A DNA stretch of 34,279 nt from Elusimicrobiales bacterium. Its GTDB lineage: Bacteria; Elusimicrobiota; Elusimicrobia; Elusimicrobiales; Elusimicrobiaceae. Under the pieces are notes generated by a model. It was not told the DNA's origin. It saw only the letters and a program-made list of their open reading frames with translations, and ran no database searches. Location: assembly GCA_041651175.1 (NCBI GenBank), contig JBAZJT010000020.1, positions 1 to 34,279 on the forward strand, in the 5' to 3' direction. Below, piece by piece: positions 7,212-15,203 of this stretch (its first letter is position 1; every line of letters starts with the position of its first letter). Made by a program: the position numbers and the translations under genes.

Positions 7212-9335
7212 ATGGGAAACGTTGCGTTCCGTTCGGCGGCTGCGGTTGCCGGAATTGCCGCGCTGGCGTTTTCGCTGCCCTGTTTCGGGGAGACGGTGCT
7301 GCTGCGCTCCGGCGGGGAAATTTCCGGCAGGATAGTCTCCGCCGACGGCAGATATGTTTCCCTGGCGCGCGGCGGAAAGAAACTTTCCAAAATCAAAACC
7401 TCGCAGGTTGACGAAATCTATTTCAGCGGAAGGCCGGAGCCGTCCTCCCCTGCCGTGCCCGCCGCCAGGCCCTCCTCCGTTGCGGAGGCTGCCCGCGCGG
7501 CGGAACTGTTTGCGGCGGCGAAAGATTTCTCCGCCAAATGGCCGGACGCGCCCGCCATAGTCCTTGAAGACGGGGAAAACTGGCTTCTCCGCGCGGACGG
7601 AACATGGTCCCTGCGCCGCCGCTATGCCGCCCAGATTCTGAAAAGCTCCTCCGCCGGCAGGCTGGCCGAATTCGGCGCCGGCTTCGAGCGCGGGCGAGAG
7701 AAACTCGGCATCATCAGGGCTTCCGTGCATCTTCCGGGCGGGAAGACAATCCCGTTCAGCGAGGCCAATCTCCGCGTTGCCGACCCGCAGCCGGAGCAGG
7801 GCATTTACGCCGATATGGGCGAGATGTCGTATTCCTTTCCGCTGGTCTCCACCGGGGTCATAGTGGATTACGAATACGAGATTGAGGTTTTCCGCCCCTT
7901 CCGCAACGATTTTTTCTTCCCGGGGCGGTCTTTCGCGTCGCCCTATCCCTGCCGCGGCGCCTTCCTGGAAGTTTCCGTGCCGCAGGCCCGCAAGTTTTAT
8001 TATTCCGCATCCGGGTTTGCCGGAGCGGGCGCGGAGCCGCGCATTCAGGAGGGCGGCGCCGTCCGCCGCTACCGCTGGGAACTCTCCGGCATCGCGCCCG
8101 AACCGCAGGAGCCCGCCATGCCGCCGGAGGGGGATTCATCTCCCCGCGTCAAGGGCGCGCTTTTCAACGACTGGGGCCGCATCTGCGACTGGCTGGAGCC
8201 GATGTACAGGGAGCGTATCGCCCGCACGCCCGAGCTGGAAAAGCTGGCCCGCGAAGCGGCGCATGGCGCGTTTTCCGATGCCGAGAAAACCGCGGCGGTC
8301 TATCACTTCGTGCAGGCCAACGTGCGCTATGTGGGCGTGAAGATGGGAGTGGCCTCCGGCTGGGGCGGCTACTCCGCGCAGGACACCTGGCGGCGCCGCT
8401 ACGGCTGCTGCATAGACAAGACGCTGCTGATGTGCGCGCTGCTGGAAATTCTGGGGGTGCGCTCCTCCCCTGTGCTGCTGGACACGAATTTGTCTCCCCG
8501 GCACGATTTCGCTTTGCCGGACATAGATTTTGAACATGCCATAGTCCGCGCCGGCATCGCGGGAAAAGACGTGTTCCTGGACCCTTCCGGCTATGACAGC
8601 CGCTACCCCGCCATGGACGCCATGGATTACGGCGTGGACGGGCTGGACGTGTTCCGGCGCGCCGCAGTCCGCATCCCGGACGCGCCGGCGGAGGACAACT
8701 CCAGCCGCTATGATTATTCCGTGGATGTGGACGCCTCCGGCGGAATGCGCGTCAGGTTCCGGGCGGGCTACTCCGGCCCGAGGGAGGCGGAGCTGCGCTC
8801 CCTCTACAGGTACAAAACGCAGGAGGAGCGCGGGCGGCTGCTGGCCTCGTGGATAGACGAGTCCATGCCCGGCGCGCAGCTCTCTGAATGGAAGGCCGTG
8901 AACGCGGATTCCGTATCGCTTCCCTTCTCGCTGGAGGCGGCTTACTACGGCCCCGCCGCAGCGGGGCGGGCGGGCGCGCTGTCCATAATCTCCCTGCCGG
9001 ATTTCGAGGTCTATGCCGACGAGACTGCGCTGGATTCCAGAAAACTGGATATCGTCTACTCCGCGCCGTACAGCAAGCGGTACCACTACGAGATAAACCT
9101 GCCCGCGGGCGCCGCGATTGTCTCGCTGCCCGGCGCCGCGCGGCTGGAGAACAGGCGCGGGTTTTTTTCGCTTGAATGCGCCGCGCACGGCCCGCGCATA
9201 ACCTGCGACGGAGAGATGCGCGTGGACTCCCGCATCGTGCCGCGCGGCGAGTATGCCGGGTTCAGGGCGTTCCTGGAAGGCGCGGCGCGCGCCTCCGACG
9301 TGAAAATTTTCGCCGCAATGGGGGCGGGACTGTGA
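7212..9335 (+). CDS. Exported DUF3857/transglutaminase-like protein, catalytic triad present
   Basis: The start is ATG 7212, placed by the -10 box and by the signal peptide MGNVAFRSAAAVAGIAALAF ending near CFGE. The mature protein (about 707 residues in all) begins with a small beta domain (about 27-72; LRSGGEISGRIVS) found again in the next gene. A DUF3857-type beta-rich domain follows (about 115-315), then a transglutaminase-like core with C400 in YGCCIDK, H442 in DFEHAIV and D457 in FLDPSG. The rest (about 500-707) resembles the DUF3858-type C-terminal beta domain. Such proteins act in the periplasm or outer membrane and may be peptidases or cross-linking enzymes; their true substrates are mostly unknown. 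The next gene overlaps it by four bases and encodes a paralogue, so the two probably work as a pair. Confidence 0.85.
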   Translation: MGNVAFRSAAAVAGIAALAFSLPCFGETVLLRSGGEISGRIVSADGRYVSLARGGKKLSKIKTSQVDEIYFSGRPEPSSPAVPAARPSSVAEAARAAELFAAAKDFSAKWPDAPAIVLEDGENWLLRADGTWSLRRRYAAQILKSSSAGRLAEFGAGFERGREKLGIIRASVHLPGGKTIPFSEANLRVADPQPEQGIYADMGEMSYSFPLVSTGVIVDYEYEIEVFRPFRNDFFFPGRSFASPYPCRGAFLEVSVPQARKFYYSASGFAGAGAEPRIQEGGAVRRYRWELSGIAPEPQEPAMPPEGDSSPRVKGALFNDWGRICDWLEPMYRERIARTPELEKLAREAAHGAFSDAEKTAAVYHFVQANVRYVGVKMGVASGWGGYSAQDTWRRRYGCCIDKTLLMCALLEILGVRSSPVLLDTNLSPRHDFALPDIDFEHAIVRAGIAGKDVFLDPSGYDSRYPAMDAMDYGVDGLDVFRRAAVRIPDAPAEDNSSRYDYSVDVDASGGMRVRFRAGYSGPREAELRSLYRYKTQEERGRLLASWIDESMPGAQLSEWKAVNADSVSLPFSLEAAYYGPAAAGRAGALSIISLPDFEVYADETALDSRKLDIVYSAPYSKRYHYEINLPAGAAIVSLPGAARLENRRGFFSLECAAHGPRITCDGEMRVDSRIVPRGEYAGFRAFLEGAARASDVKIFAAMGAGL

Positions 9336-11494
9336 AAACCATTGTCCTGCTGCTTGCTTTCTGCTCCTGCGCGCGCGCGGACATAGCCTTCATGTCCGAC
9401 GGGCGAGAGATAACCGGCAGTTTCGCCGGAATAAGCAAAGGCAGACTGATTCTGCGCGAGGGCGGCAGGCGCAAAAGACTGCCGGTAAATCAGATTGTAA
9501 AGCTCAAATTCACAGCGCAGGGCCGCCCCGCCGCCAAAACCGCCGCGGCGCAGGCGCAGCCCGGCTTTTGGCCTTCCGCCGCGGCGCAGGCGCAGGCGCA
9601 CGGCCTTGGCCGGGAAAATCCGGCCCCCGCCGCCGGGGAGGACCGCGCCGTCCTGCTCTGGGAAACGGTTTACGAGCTTAAGCCGGACATGTCTTCGGTG
9701 CGCACGGAGCGGGTGGCGCAGAAAATTTTCTCCGCCTCCGCGCGGGACGCCGCCGCGGACGGGAAGGTTTACTATATTGACGGTTACCAGAGCGCGAAGC
9801 TGGACTATGCCTGCTCCTATTCCGGCGGCGCCGCCGCCTGCGCGGACGAGACAACCGTGCAGGACGGTTCGGAGCTGGCGGATTTCGCGGGGTACGATTA
9901 TCTGCGCAGCGTGAAATTCTCAATGCCGCGGGCGGACGCGGGCGCGGTTACCGACTATCAGGCGCAGGTGAAAACCCCTGAGCATTACAAATCATTTCCG
10001 TTTGCCGGCAGCTTCCAGTTCGGGACGGACGCCCCCGCCCGGCTTGTCCGGCTTAAGGTTATAACCCCGCAGAAAGTGTCCCTCAACAGCGCGCTTGTAA
10101 ACGACGGCGGCGCGGTGAAATTTTCGCAGACAGCCGAAGGCGGCAGGAATATCTACGTCTGGGAGGCGCGGAATCTGCCCGCCGTCCCGCGCGAGGACGA
10201 CATGCCGCCGGACGCGCGCGCGCTGCCTTGCGTGATGTTTGCCGCCTCCGACACATGGGAGAGCGTGGCGGCTTTCCTCTCCTCGCGCATAGACCGGCTG
10301 CTGGCCGGCGATTCCGGGCTTGATTCCGCCGCCGCGGGCATTGCCTCCCAGCCGGACGCTGCGGGCGCGGCCTACGGCTGGGTGATGCGCAACATCCGTT
10401 ACCAGCCCGTGGAGATGGACGCTGCCCCCGGCGTGCCGCTTCCCGTATCCAGGATTATCAGCCGCGCCGCCGGCAACGCGCTGGACAAGCCTTTCGCGCT
10501 TTACGCGCTGCTGCGCAAGGCTGGAGTTTCCGCTTCGCTGGCTTACATGGAATCCCGCGCCGGAGCCCCGTTTTCGCATGACGTGCCGTCAATACGGCAG
10601 TTTGCGGCGGTCTGCGTCATAGCGGACTGGAACGGGAAACGCTCTTTTCTGTGCCCGCATGACGACTGGGTGAAGCCGGGCTATATTCCCCAGGATTTTC
10701 AGGGCATGAAGGCCTTTGCTGTGCACGGCCCGCTGGCCGGGGAGTTTCTGGACGCGCCGCTGATGCCGCCTGAAGCCGAATGCGAGGATATAGTCTCCGA
10801 GGTTGCGCTTTCCACTTCCGGCGCGCTGGCGGCCAGAATGGTTATCCGCCCCTCCGGCGGTTACGAGCAGTCGTGGCGGCAGTGGCGCGGCCTGCGCAAA
10901 GAGGAACTGGACGGCGAAATGGCCGGGCTTGCGCGGCAGCTTCATCCGAAAGCGCGGCTTGAGAGCTATGAACTCTCCGATCTGTCGGACCCGGATGCGC
11001 CGGTGCGCGCGGCACTGCGTTTTTCGGTGGACGGCTACGCCGCCGTCTCCTCCGGCGGTAGTTACATGGCGCTGCGCGCGCCGGCGGTGTCCAGGCCTTC
11101 CGGGGTGTCCGCCGCGCGGAGGAAGTATCCGCTTGATTTCGGCTGCGCGGATTTACAGAAGTATTCGGTGTCGCTGTCCCTGCCGCCGGGCTACGAGATT
11201 TATTCGCTGCCGGAGAATATGTCCGCCTCCGCGGCGGGCGCGGAATACTCCGCCTCCTACCAGGCGCGCGGCGGGACTGTTTTATTTTCCGAAACCGCGC
11301 TGCGCCGCGTCCCGGAAATAAGCCCCGGCGATTACGGGGCCTACCGCAACCTGAGGCTTCAGCAGGCCCGCTTCACCTCCAAATGGATAGCGCTTAAAAA
11401 AACCGGCGCCGCGCCCGCCCCCGCCGCGCCGCCGCGCAGGCCGGAGCCGGAGCCGCCGCGTCAGCCGGCAGGCCGGATGTTCCCTTTCAATTGA
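9332..11494 (+). CDS. Exported DUF3857/transglutaminase-like paralogue with the triad lost
   Basis: The frame is longer upstream, but the supported start is GTG 9332 in the overlap GTGA with the preceding stop. It gives a signal peptide (VKTIVLLLAFCSCARADIA) and a 720-residue protein. It repeats the layout of its neighbour: a small N-terminal beta domain (about 18-62; MSDGREITGSFAG), DUF3857-like region, transglutaminase-like core and C-terminal beta domain, plus a Pro-rich tail ending in MFPFN. In the core, GCCIDK has become GNALDK (A383). The His position is A425, and the Asp position is C441 in FLCPHDD. All three catalytic residues are therefore replaced, so it is probably a non-catalytic partner, scaffold or substrate-recognition subunit of the first protein. 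The final gene of this unit appears to be this one. Confidence 0.8.
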   Translation: MKTIVLLLAFCSCARADIAFMSDGREITGSFAGISKGRLILREGGRRKRLPVNQIVKLKFTAQGRPAAKTAAAQAQPGFWPSAAAQAQAHGLGRENPAPAAGEDRAVLLWETVYELKPDMSSVRTERVAQKIFSASARDAAADGKVYYIDGYQSAKLDYACSYSGGAAACADETTVQDGSELADFAGYDYLRSVKFSMPRADAGAVTDYQAQVKTPEHYKSFPFAGSFQFGTDAPARLVRLKVITPQKVSLNSALVNDGGAVKFSQTAEGGRNIYVWEARNLPAVPREDDMPPDARALPCVMFAASDTWESVAAFLSSRIDRLLAGDSGLDSAAAGIASQPDAAGAAYGWVMRNIRYQPVEMDAAPGVPLPVSRIISRAAGNALDKPFALYALLRKAGVSASLAYMESRAGAPFSHDVPSIRQFAAVCVIADWNGKRSFLCPHDDWVKPGYIPQDFQGMKAFAVHGPLAGEFLDAPLMPPEAECEDIVSEVALSTSGALAARMVIRPSGGYEQSWRQWRGLRKEELDGEMAGLARQLHPKARLESYELSDLSDPDAPVRAALRFSVDGYAAVSSGGSYMALRAPAVSRPSGVSAARRKYPLDFGCADLQKYSVSLSLPPGYEIYSLPENMSASAAGAEYSASYQARGGTVLFSETALRRVPEISPGDYGAYRNLRLQQARFTSKWIALKKTGAAPAPAAPPRRPEPEPPRQPAGRMFPFN

Positions 11495-11500
11495 TATAAT
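11492..11500 (+). promoter_or_regulatory. Extended -10 promoter for the small membrane protein and DnaJ
   Basis: TGATATAAT (11492-11500) is an extended -10 element (TGnTATAAT) that begins in the stop codon of the preceding gene. It ends 6 bases before the ATG at 11507, so the +1 should fall on or next to the start codon, giving a leaderless message. Confidence 0.55.
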
Positions 11501-11506
11501 CTAGCC

Positions 11507-11704
11507 ATGAGCGAACCTGAGCAGGAAAATCCGCAGTCCGGCGGCAAGATAACCCCCGCGGTCTTTTTTTCCGCCTTGGGGGTTATGTGGCTTGCCGCGT
11601 ATCTGGCGCATTTCATAACCCGGCTGCCGGAGCGGCAGACCGACGCCGTATTCATGGCGGCGGCGCTTGTTCTGGCGGCTTGCACACTGGCCTATGAGCG
11701 TTGA
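11507..11704 (+). CDS. Small two-helix membrane protein
   Basis: This 65-residue product has a short polar N-terminus (MSEPEQENPQSGGKI) and two hydrophobic segments, about 16-36 (PAVFFSALGVMWLAAYLAHF) and about 47-62 (AVFMAAALVLAACTLA). I do not recognise a family. It starts right after an extended -10 box and overlaps the DnaJ gene by 11 bases, so the two are cotranscribed and possibly translationally coupled. It might anchor or assist the chaperone at the membrane, but that is only contextual. Confidence 0.6.
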   Translation: MSEPEQENPQSGGKITPAVFFSALGVMWLAAYLAHFITRLPERQTDAVFMAAALVLAACTLAYER

Positions 11705-12716
11705 TTACAAGGATTATTACAAAACACTCGGCGTGCCGCGCGGCGCCGGGGCCGATGATATAAAATCCGCTTACCGCAAACTCGCGCGCAAGTACCACCC
11801 GGATTTGCAGCCCGAATCCCGCAAGGCCGAAATGTCCGAAAAATTCAAGGAAATAAACGAGGCCTACGAGGTTCTTTCCGACGACGGCAAAAAGCGCCTC
11901 TACGACCAACTCGGGCCGGAATGGGAGAACAAGCAGCGCGCCTCCGGCCCCCGGCCTCAGCCGGGCCGTCCGGCAGGCGGGTTTTCCGGCGCGGATTTCG
12001 GCGGCGGTTTTTACGGCGGCCCCCGGCCCGGCGGCGGGTTTTCCCGGCAGTCCGAAGGGCCGGACATGGCGCAGTTCAGCGATTTTTTCAGAAGCATATT
12101 CGGCGGCGCGGACATGGGCGGTTTCGGCGGATTCTCGCAGCCCCGCCGGGAAGAGCCGGCGCTGGAGCTGCCCCTTGCCGACGCGCTGCGCGGCGGCGGG
12201 AAAATTCTATCCATCCCCGTGCGGCAGACATGCTCCTACTGCGGCGGGACAGGCAGGCAGGGCCGCGCGCGCTGCCCGCAATGCGGCGGCGCGGGCGCGG
12301 TGTCCGCGCAGAAAGAGGTGCGCGTCAATTTCCCCGCCGGAATTGCCGACGGCGCGCGCCTGCGGCTTAAAGGCCAGGGGCCGGACGGGGGGGATTTGTA
12401 TCTGCGCATCGCCATCGCGCCGGAGCCGGGATTCAAGGCTTCCGGCCCGGACCTGGAAACCGAGGTCCGCGTTATGGCCTGGGACGCCGCCCTCGGCGGC
12501 GAGATAACGGTCCCCGCCCCAGACGGCCCCGTGCGCGTCAAAATACCGCCGGGCACCCGCGCCGGAAAAACCCTTAAAATATCCGGCAGGGGATACCCCA
12601 AAGGCGGCGGCGCGCGCGGCGATTTGTACGCGCGCGTGGTCATAGACGTGCCGCCCGGCCTCAGCCGCCAGCAGGCGGAGCTTATGTCCCTGCTGCGCGA
12701 CAGTTTCCGGCAATAG
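11694..12716 (+). CDS. DnaJ-family co-chaperone with a half zinc domain
   Basis: The start ATG 11694 gives MSVDYKDYYKTLGV, a normal J-domain beginning; the upstream ATG at 11667 lies well inside the previous gene. The J domain (about 4-72) has H35-P36-D37. A Gly/Phe-rich linker follows (about 95-150), then the C-terminal substrate-binding domains. Full DnaJ has four CxxCxGxG motifs forming two zinc sites. Here only two exist, CSYCGGTG (C180, C183) and CPQCGGAG (C194, C197), so one zinc site at most. They most resemble motifs I and IV, which together make one site. The protein (340 residues) therefore lies between DnaJ and CbpA types. It probably stimulates a DnaK ATPase. No DnaK or GrpE gene is in the window, so it is likely an additional co-chaperone. 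Confidence 0.88.
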   Translation: MSVDYKDYYKTLGVPRGAGADDIKSAYRKLARKYHPDLQPESRKAEMSEKFKEINEAYEVLSDDGKKRLYDQLGPEWENKQRASGPRPQPGRPAGGFSGADFGGGFYGGPRPGGGFSRQSEGPDMAQFSDFFRSIFGGADMGGFGGFSQPRREEPALELPLADALRGGGKILSIPVRQTCSYCGGTGRQGRARCPQCGGAGAVSAQKEVRVNFPAGIADGARLRLKGQGPDGGDLYLRIAIAPEPGFKASGPDLETEVRVMAWDAALGGEITVPAPDGPVRVKIPPGTRAGKTLKISGRGYPKGGGARGDLYARVVIDVPPGLSRQQAELMSLLRDSFRQ

Positions 12717-12742
12717 CGCGATAGTTTCCCAAGGAGGGCGCC

Positions 12743-14170
12743 ATGCCCGTTAAAAACAAAACCGCAAAAGACCTTTCATACAGTCGCATAAACGGGCGCG
12801 CCGGCCTTGCCGCGGCGGAAGCCGCGCGCATGGAGGAACTGTCCAAAGCCTACATATCTTTTCTCGGCGCGGCGAAAACCGAAAGGCTTGCCCACGACGA
12901 GACGGTAAAGCTCCTCTCCGCCGCGGGCTATGCCGACCTGGACCGGCTTATACAATCCGGCGCGGCGCTGAAACCGGGCGACAAAATTTACCGCTCCTGC
13001 TGCGGCAAGACGCTGATGGCCGTTTTGATAGGCGAAAAGCCGCTGGAGTCCGGCCTGCGCATAGTGGGCGGCCATACCGACGCCCCCCGGCTGGACATCA
13101 AGCAGAACCCGCTTTACGAAAGCGGCGAGCTTGCCCTTCTGGACACGCATTATTACGGCGGCATCAAGAAATACCAGTGGGTCGCGCTGCCGCTGGCGCT
13201 GCACGGCGTTTTTGTAAAGCCCGGCGGCAAAAAAATAAACGTCAATATCGGCGATGACGAGAGCGACCCCGTCCTCTACATCTCCGACCTGCTGCCGCAT
13301 TTGGGGCAGGAGCAGGCCAAGCGCGCGCTGGGCGAAGGCATTTCCGGCGAGGACCTGGATGTTATCGCAGGTTCGGCCTCCTGCGCTGGCAAAAAGCGCA
13401 AGGAAAAAATCAAATACCGCGTGCTGGAAATACTGCACGAGAAATACGGCGTCACGGAAGCCGACTTCCTGTCGGCTGAGCTGGAAATAGTCCCCGCCGG
13501 CAAACCGCGCGAGGCGGGGCTGGACCGCTCTCTGATAGTCGGCTACGGGCACGACGACAGGATTTGCGTCTACGCGGGCATCCGGGCGCTACTGGATATC
13601 GCCAAAACGCCGCAGTATTCCGCCTGCGCGCTGCTCTGCGACAAGGAAGAGGTCGGCTCCACCGGCGCAACCGGCATGGAATCGCTTTTTTTTGAAAACA
13701 CCGTCGCGGAACTGCTGGCGCTGCAGGGCGCGCATTCGCCGGAGTTTGCCGCCAAGCGGGCGATGAGCCGCTCCCGCATGCTGTCTGCCGACGTCAACGC
13801 CGCTTTTGACCCGCTCTATCCCGGCCCGTACGAGAAAAAGAACGCCGCGCTCATAAATCACGGGACCTGCGTCACCAAATTCACCGGCGCGCGCGGCAAG
13901 GCCGGCGCCAACGACGCCAACGCGGAATTCCTGGCCGAAATCCGCCGGATTTTTGACGGCGCCAAAGTCGCCTGGCAGGCCGCCGAGCTGGGCAAGGTGG
14001 ACGCGGGCGGCGGCGGCACCATAGCCGGCATAATGGCGCGTTACGGCATGGAGGTGGTGGACTGCGGCGTGCCGCTTCTGTCCATGCATGCGCCATGGGA
14101 AGCCGCCGCGAAGTTTGATTTCTACATGACATACAAGGGCTTCCGCGCGTTTTTCACGGACGCGAAATGA
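12743..14170 (+). CDS. M18-family metalloaminopeptidase (aspartyl aminopeptidase type)
   Basis: This 475-residue enzyme would remove N-terminal, typically acidic, residues from peptides in the cytoplasm using two metal ions. M18 motifs are complete: GGHTDAP with H111 and D113, GHDDR with the bridging D271, the catalytic pair E302-E303 in DKEEVGSTG, D350 in LSADVNAAF, and H449 in LSMHAPWE. The ribosome site is very strong (AAGGAGGG, 12731-12738), 4 bases before the ATG. A cotranscribed asparaginase-like gene overlaps its end by four bases (ATGA), which hints at use of peptide-derived Asp/Asn. The family call is firm. Residue preference cannot be read from sequence. Confidence 0.92.
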   Translation: MPVKNKTAKDLSYSRINGRAGLAAAEAARMEELSKAYISFLGAAKTERLAHDETVKLLSAAGYADLDRLIQSGAALKPGDKIYRSCCGKTLMAVLIGEKPLESGLRIVGGHTDAPRLDIKQNPLYESGELALLDTHYYGGIKKYQWVALPLALHGVFVKPGGKKINVNIGDDESDPVLYISDLLPHLGQEQAKRALGEGISGEDLDVIAGSASCAGKKRKEKIKYRVLEILHEKYGVTEADFLSAELEIVPAGKPREAGLDRSLIVGYGHDDRICVYAGIRALLDIAKTPQYSACALLCDKEEVGSTGATGMESLFFENTVAELLALQGAHSPEFAAKRAMSRSRMLSADVNAAFDPLYPGPYEKKNAALINHGTCVTKFTGARGKAGANDANAEFLAEIRRIFDGAKVAWQAAELGKVDAGGGGTIAGIMARYGMEVVDCGVPLLSMHAPWEAAAKFDFYMTYKGFRAFFTDAK

Positions 14171-14655
14171 AAATACGCATTATCATAACCGGCGGCACCT
14201 TTGACAAGGAATACAACGAGCTTACCGGCGAGCTTTTCTTCCGCCGCACCCATATTGAGGAGATGCTGCGTCTTGGCCGCTGCCGCCTGGACGCGGCGGT
14301 CTCGCCGCTGATGATGATAGACAGTCTCTGCATGACCGACGCCCACCGCCGGAAAATACTGGACGCCTGCCTCAAATGCCGCGAGGACCGTATCGTCATC
14401 ACCCACGGCACGGATACCATGGCGGAAACGGCGCGCCTTCTGGGCCGGAACATCTCCGGCAAGACGGTGGTGCTGACGGGCGCGATGGTGCCCTACAAAT
14501 TCGGCAGCTCCGACGGGATGTTCAATCTGGGCAGCGCGTTGTCTTTTGCGCAGTCGCTGCCGTACGGCGTGTATATCGCCATGAATGGCAGGCTGTTCCA
14601 TTCCGACAACGTGAGGAAAAACAAATCCAAAGGCGAGTTCGAGCCTGTCCGGTAA
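14167..14655 (+). CDS. Short single-domain asparaginase-like protein
   Basis: The product is 162 residues, about half a full L-asparaginase (about 330). It contains the N-terminal domain signatures: GGTF with T11 as nucleophile candidate, HGTDT (80-84) with the second Thr and Asp, and LTGAMVPY (103-110). The C-terminal domain, which normally completes the neighbouring active site, is absent. The stop at 14653 is not a late frameshift that I can detect, and short stand-alone versions are a recognised group, so it is probably not a truncation. Activity on asparagine is possible but unproved; a regulatory or other amidase role is equally open. It shares an ATGA overlap with the M18 gene and ends just before the tRNA-Ser promoter. 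Confidence 0.8.
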   Translation: MKIRIIITGGTFDKEYNELTGELFFRRTHIEEMLRLGRCRLDAAVSPLMMIDSLCMTDAHRRKILDACLKCREDRIVITHGTDTMAETARLLGRNISGKTVVLTGAMVPYKFGSSDGMFNLGSALSFAQSLPYGVYIAMNGRLFHSDNVRKNKSKGEFEPVR

Positions 14656-14744
14656 TCGCCCCGGAAAAATAGAAATGTCATCCAGACCCGTCTGTGGCTG
14701 CTTCCCGATGGCGCGGACGATGGCGCGGTTTCAGTTTCCCGCCT

Positions 14745-14750
14745 TATAAT
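14745..14750 (+). promoter_or_regulatory. -10 box of the tRNA-Ser(GGA) gene
   Basis: TATAAT at 14745-14750 lies 17 bases before the tRNA 5' end, leaving about a 10-base 5' leader for RNase P to remove. No convincing -35 box is visible. Confidence 0.5.
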
Positions 14751-14767
14751 GGTAAAATGAAATAACT

Positions 14768-14855
14768 GGAGAGGTGGCCGAGCGGTTGAAGGCGCAGTCC
14801 TGGAAAGACTGTAGGGCTCTAAAGGTCCTCGAGGGTTCGAATCCCTCCCTCTCCG
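14768..14855 (+). tRNA. tRNA-Ser (anticodon GGA)
   Basis: The cloverleaf is complete: acceptor GGAGAGG (14768-14774) pairs with CCTCTCC (14848-14854), followed by discriminator G. The anticodon stem CAGTC/GACTG encloses loop CTGGAAA (anticodon GGA, reads UCC/UCU). A long class II variable arm follows, and the T arm is GAGGG-TTCGAAT-CCCTC. CCA is not encoded. Confidence 0.95.
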
Positions 14856-14856
14856 T

Positions 14857-14902
14857 AGCTTTGAAAGAACCCTGCGAAAGCAGGGTTTTTGCTTTCAAAG
14901 CT
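14857..14902 (+). terminator. Terminator of tRNA-Ser(GGA), two-tier hairpin
   Basis: The inner stem AACCCTGC (14868-14875) and GCAGGGTT (14880-14887) closes a GAAA loop and is followed by more Ts. An outer stem of 11 bases (14857-14867 with 14892-14902) wraps around it. The GAAA loop is the same as in the terminators of the other tRNA-Ser genes. Confidence 0.8.
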
Positions 14903-15079
14903 GCCTACGGAGAGGAGCAGGCCAACTGCTTGGCCTGCGCGAGGGATTCGAAAGGCGCAGCGTTGTCCCGGCAGCAGCCGGGACCGCGAGCCGGGGTCGC
15001 GAGTTCAAGTTCGCGGCGGCGAACTTGAAACTTGTGACCGAATCCCGTCGTCACGATATCATTAACATCCCCCTCTCCG
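14903..15079 (+). repeat. tRNA-Ser-linked structured repeat, copy A
   Basis: The repeat follows the tRNA-Ser(GGA) terminator. Positions 14905-14915 and 14941-14952 together are the exact reverse complement of the tRNA 3' end (14836-14858), split by a 25-base insert that forms a 9-bp hairpin (14917-14925 with 14930-14938). A 94-base core (14953-15046) follows with two more hairpins: 8 bp (14965-14972 with 14977-14984) and 11 bp (15004-15014 with 15019-15029). The core ends in CGAATCCC (15039-15046), the T-arm sequence of this tRNA in direct orientation. The rest of the tRNA end, CCCTCTCCG, appears at 15071-15079 after 24 unrelated bases. The core aligns without gaps to copies B and C (74 of 94 identical to B). 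I recognise no known family. Confidence 0.75.
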
Positions 15080-15102
15080 CCAGTTTACAAAATAATGCCG
15101 AA

Positions 15103-15146
15103 CAAAATTATTCGCGCGTGCTCTACAGCACGAAAGGATAATTTTG
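15103..15146. other. Two-tier inverted repeat between repeat copies A and B
   Basis: CAAAATTAT (15103-15111) pairs with ATAATTTTG (15138-15146). Inside it CGTGCT (15117-15122) pairs with AGCACG (15127-15132) around loop CTAC. It is AT-rich compared with its surroundings and lies in a stretch (15080-15203) without a plausible gene. It may be a small structured RNA, an operator or a mobile-element end; nothing decides between these. Confidence 0.4.
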
Positions 15147-15203
15147 GGAAGGCAGTATGAATCGATTTTTCGCCGAATTCCGCGGCCAACTGAAATTTTC
15201 AGG

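Noticed and set aside
14167..14655. Asparaginase gene as a frameshifted pseudogene
   Set aside because: No continuation of the C-terminal domain is visible in other frames downstream, and the length fits known single-domain versions.
14774..15028. Open frame starting inside tRNA-Ser(GGA)
   Set aside because: It translates the tRNA and the linked repeat; the RNA and hairpin structures explain the sequence.
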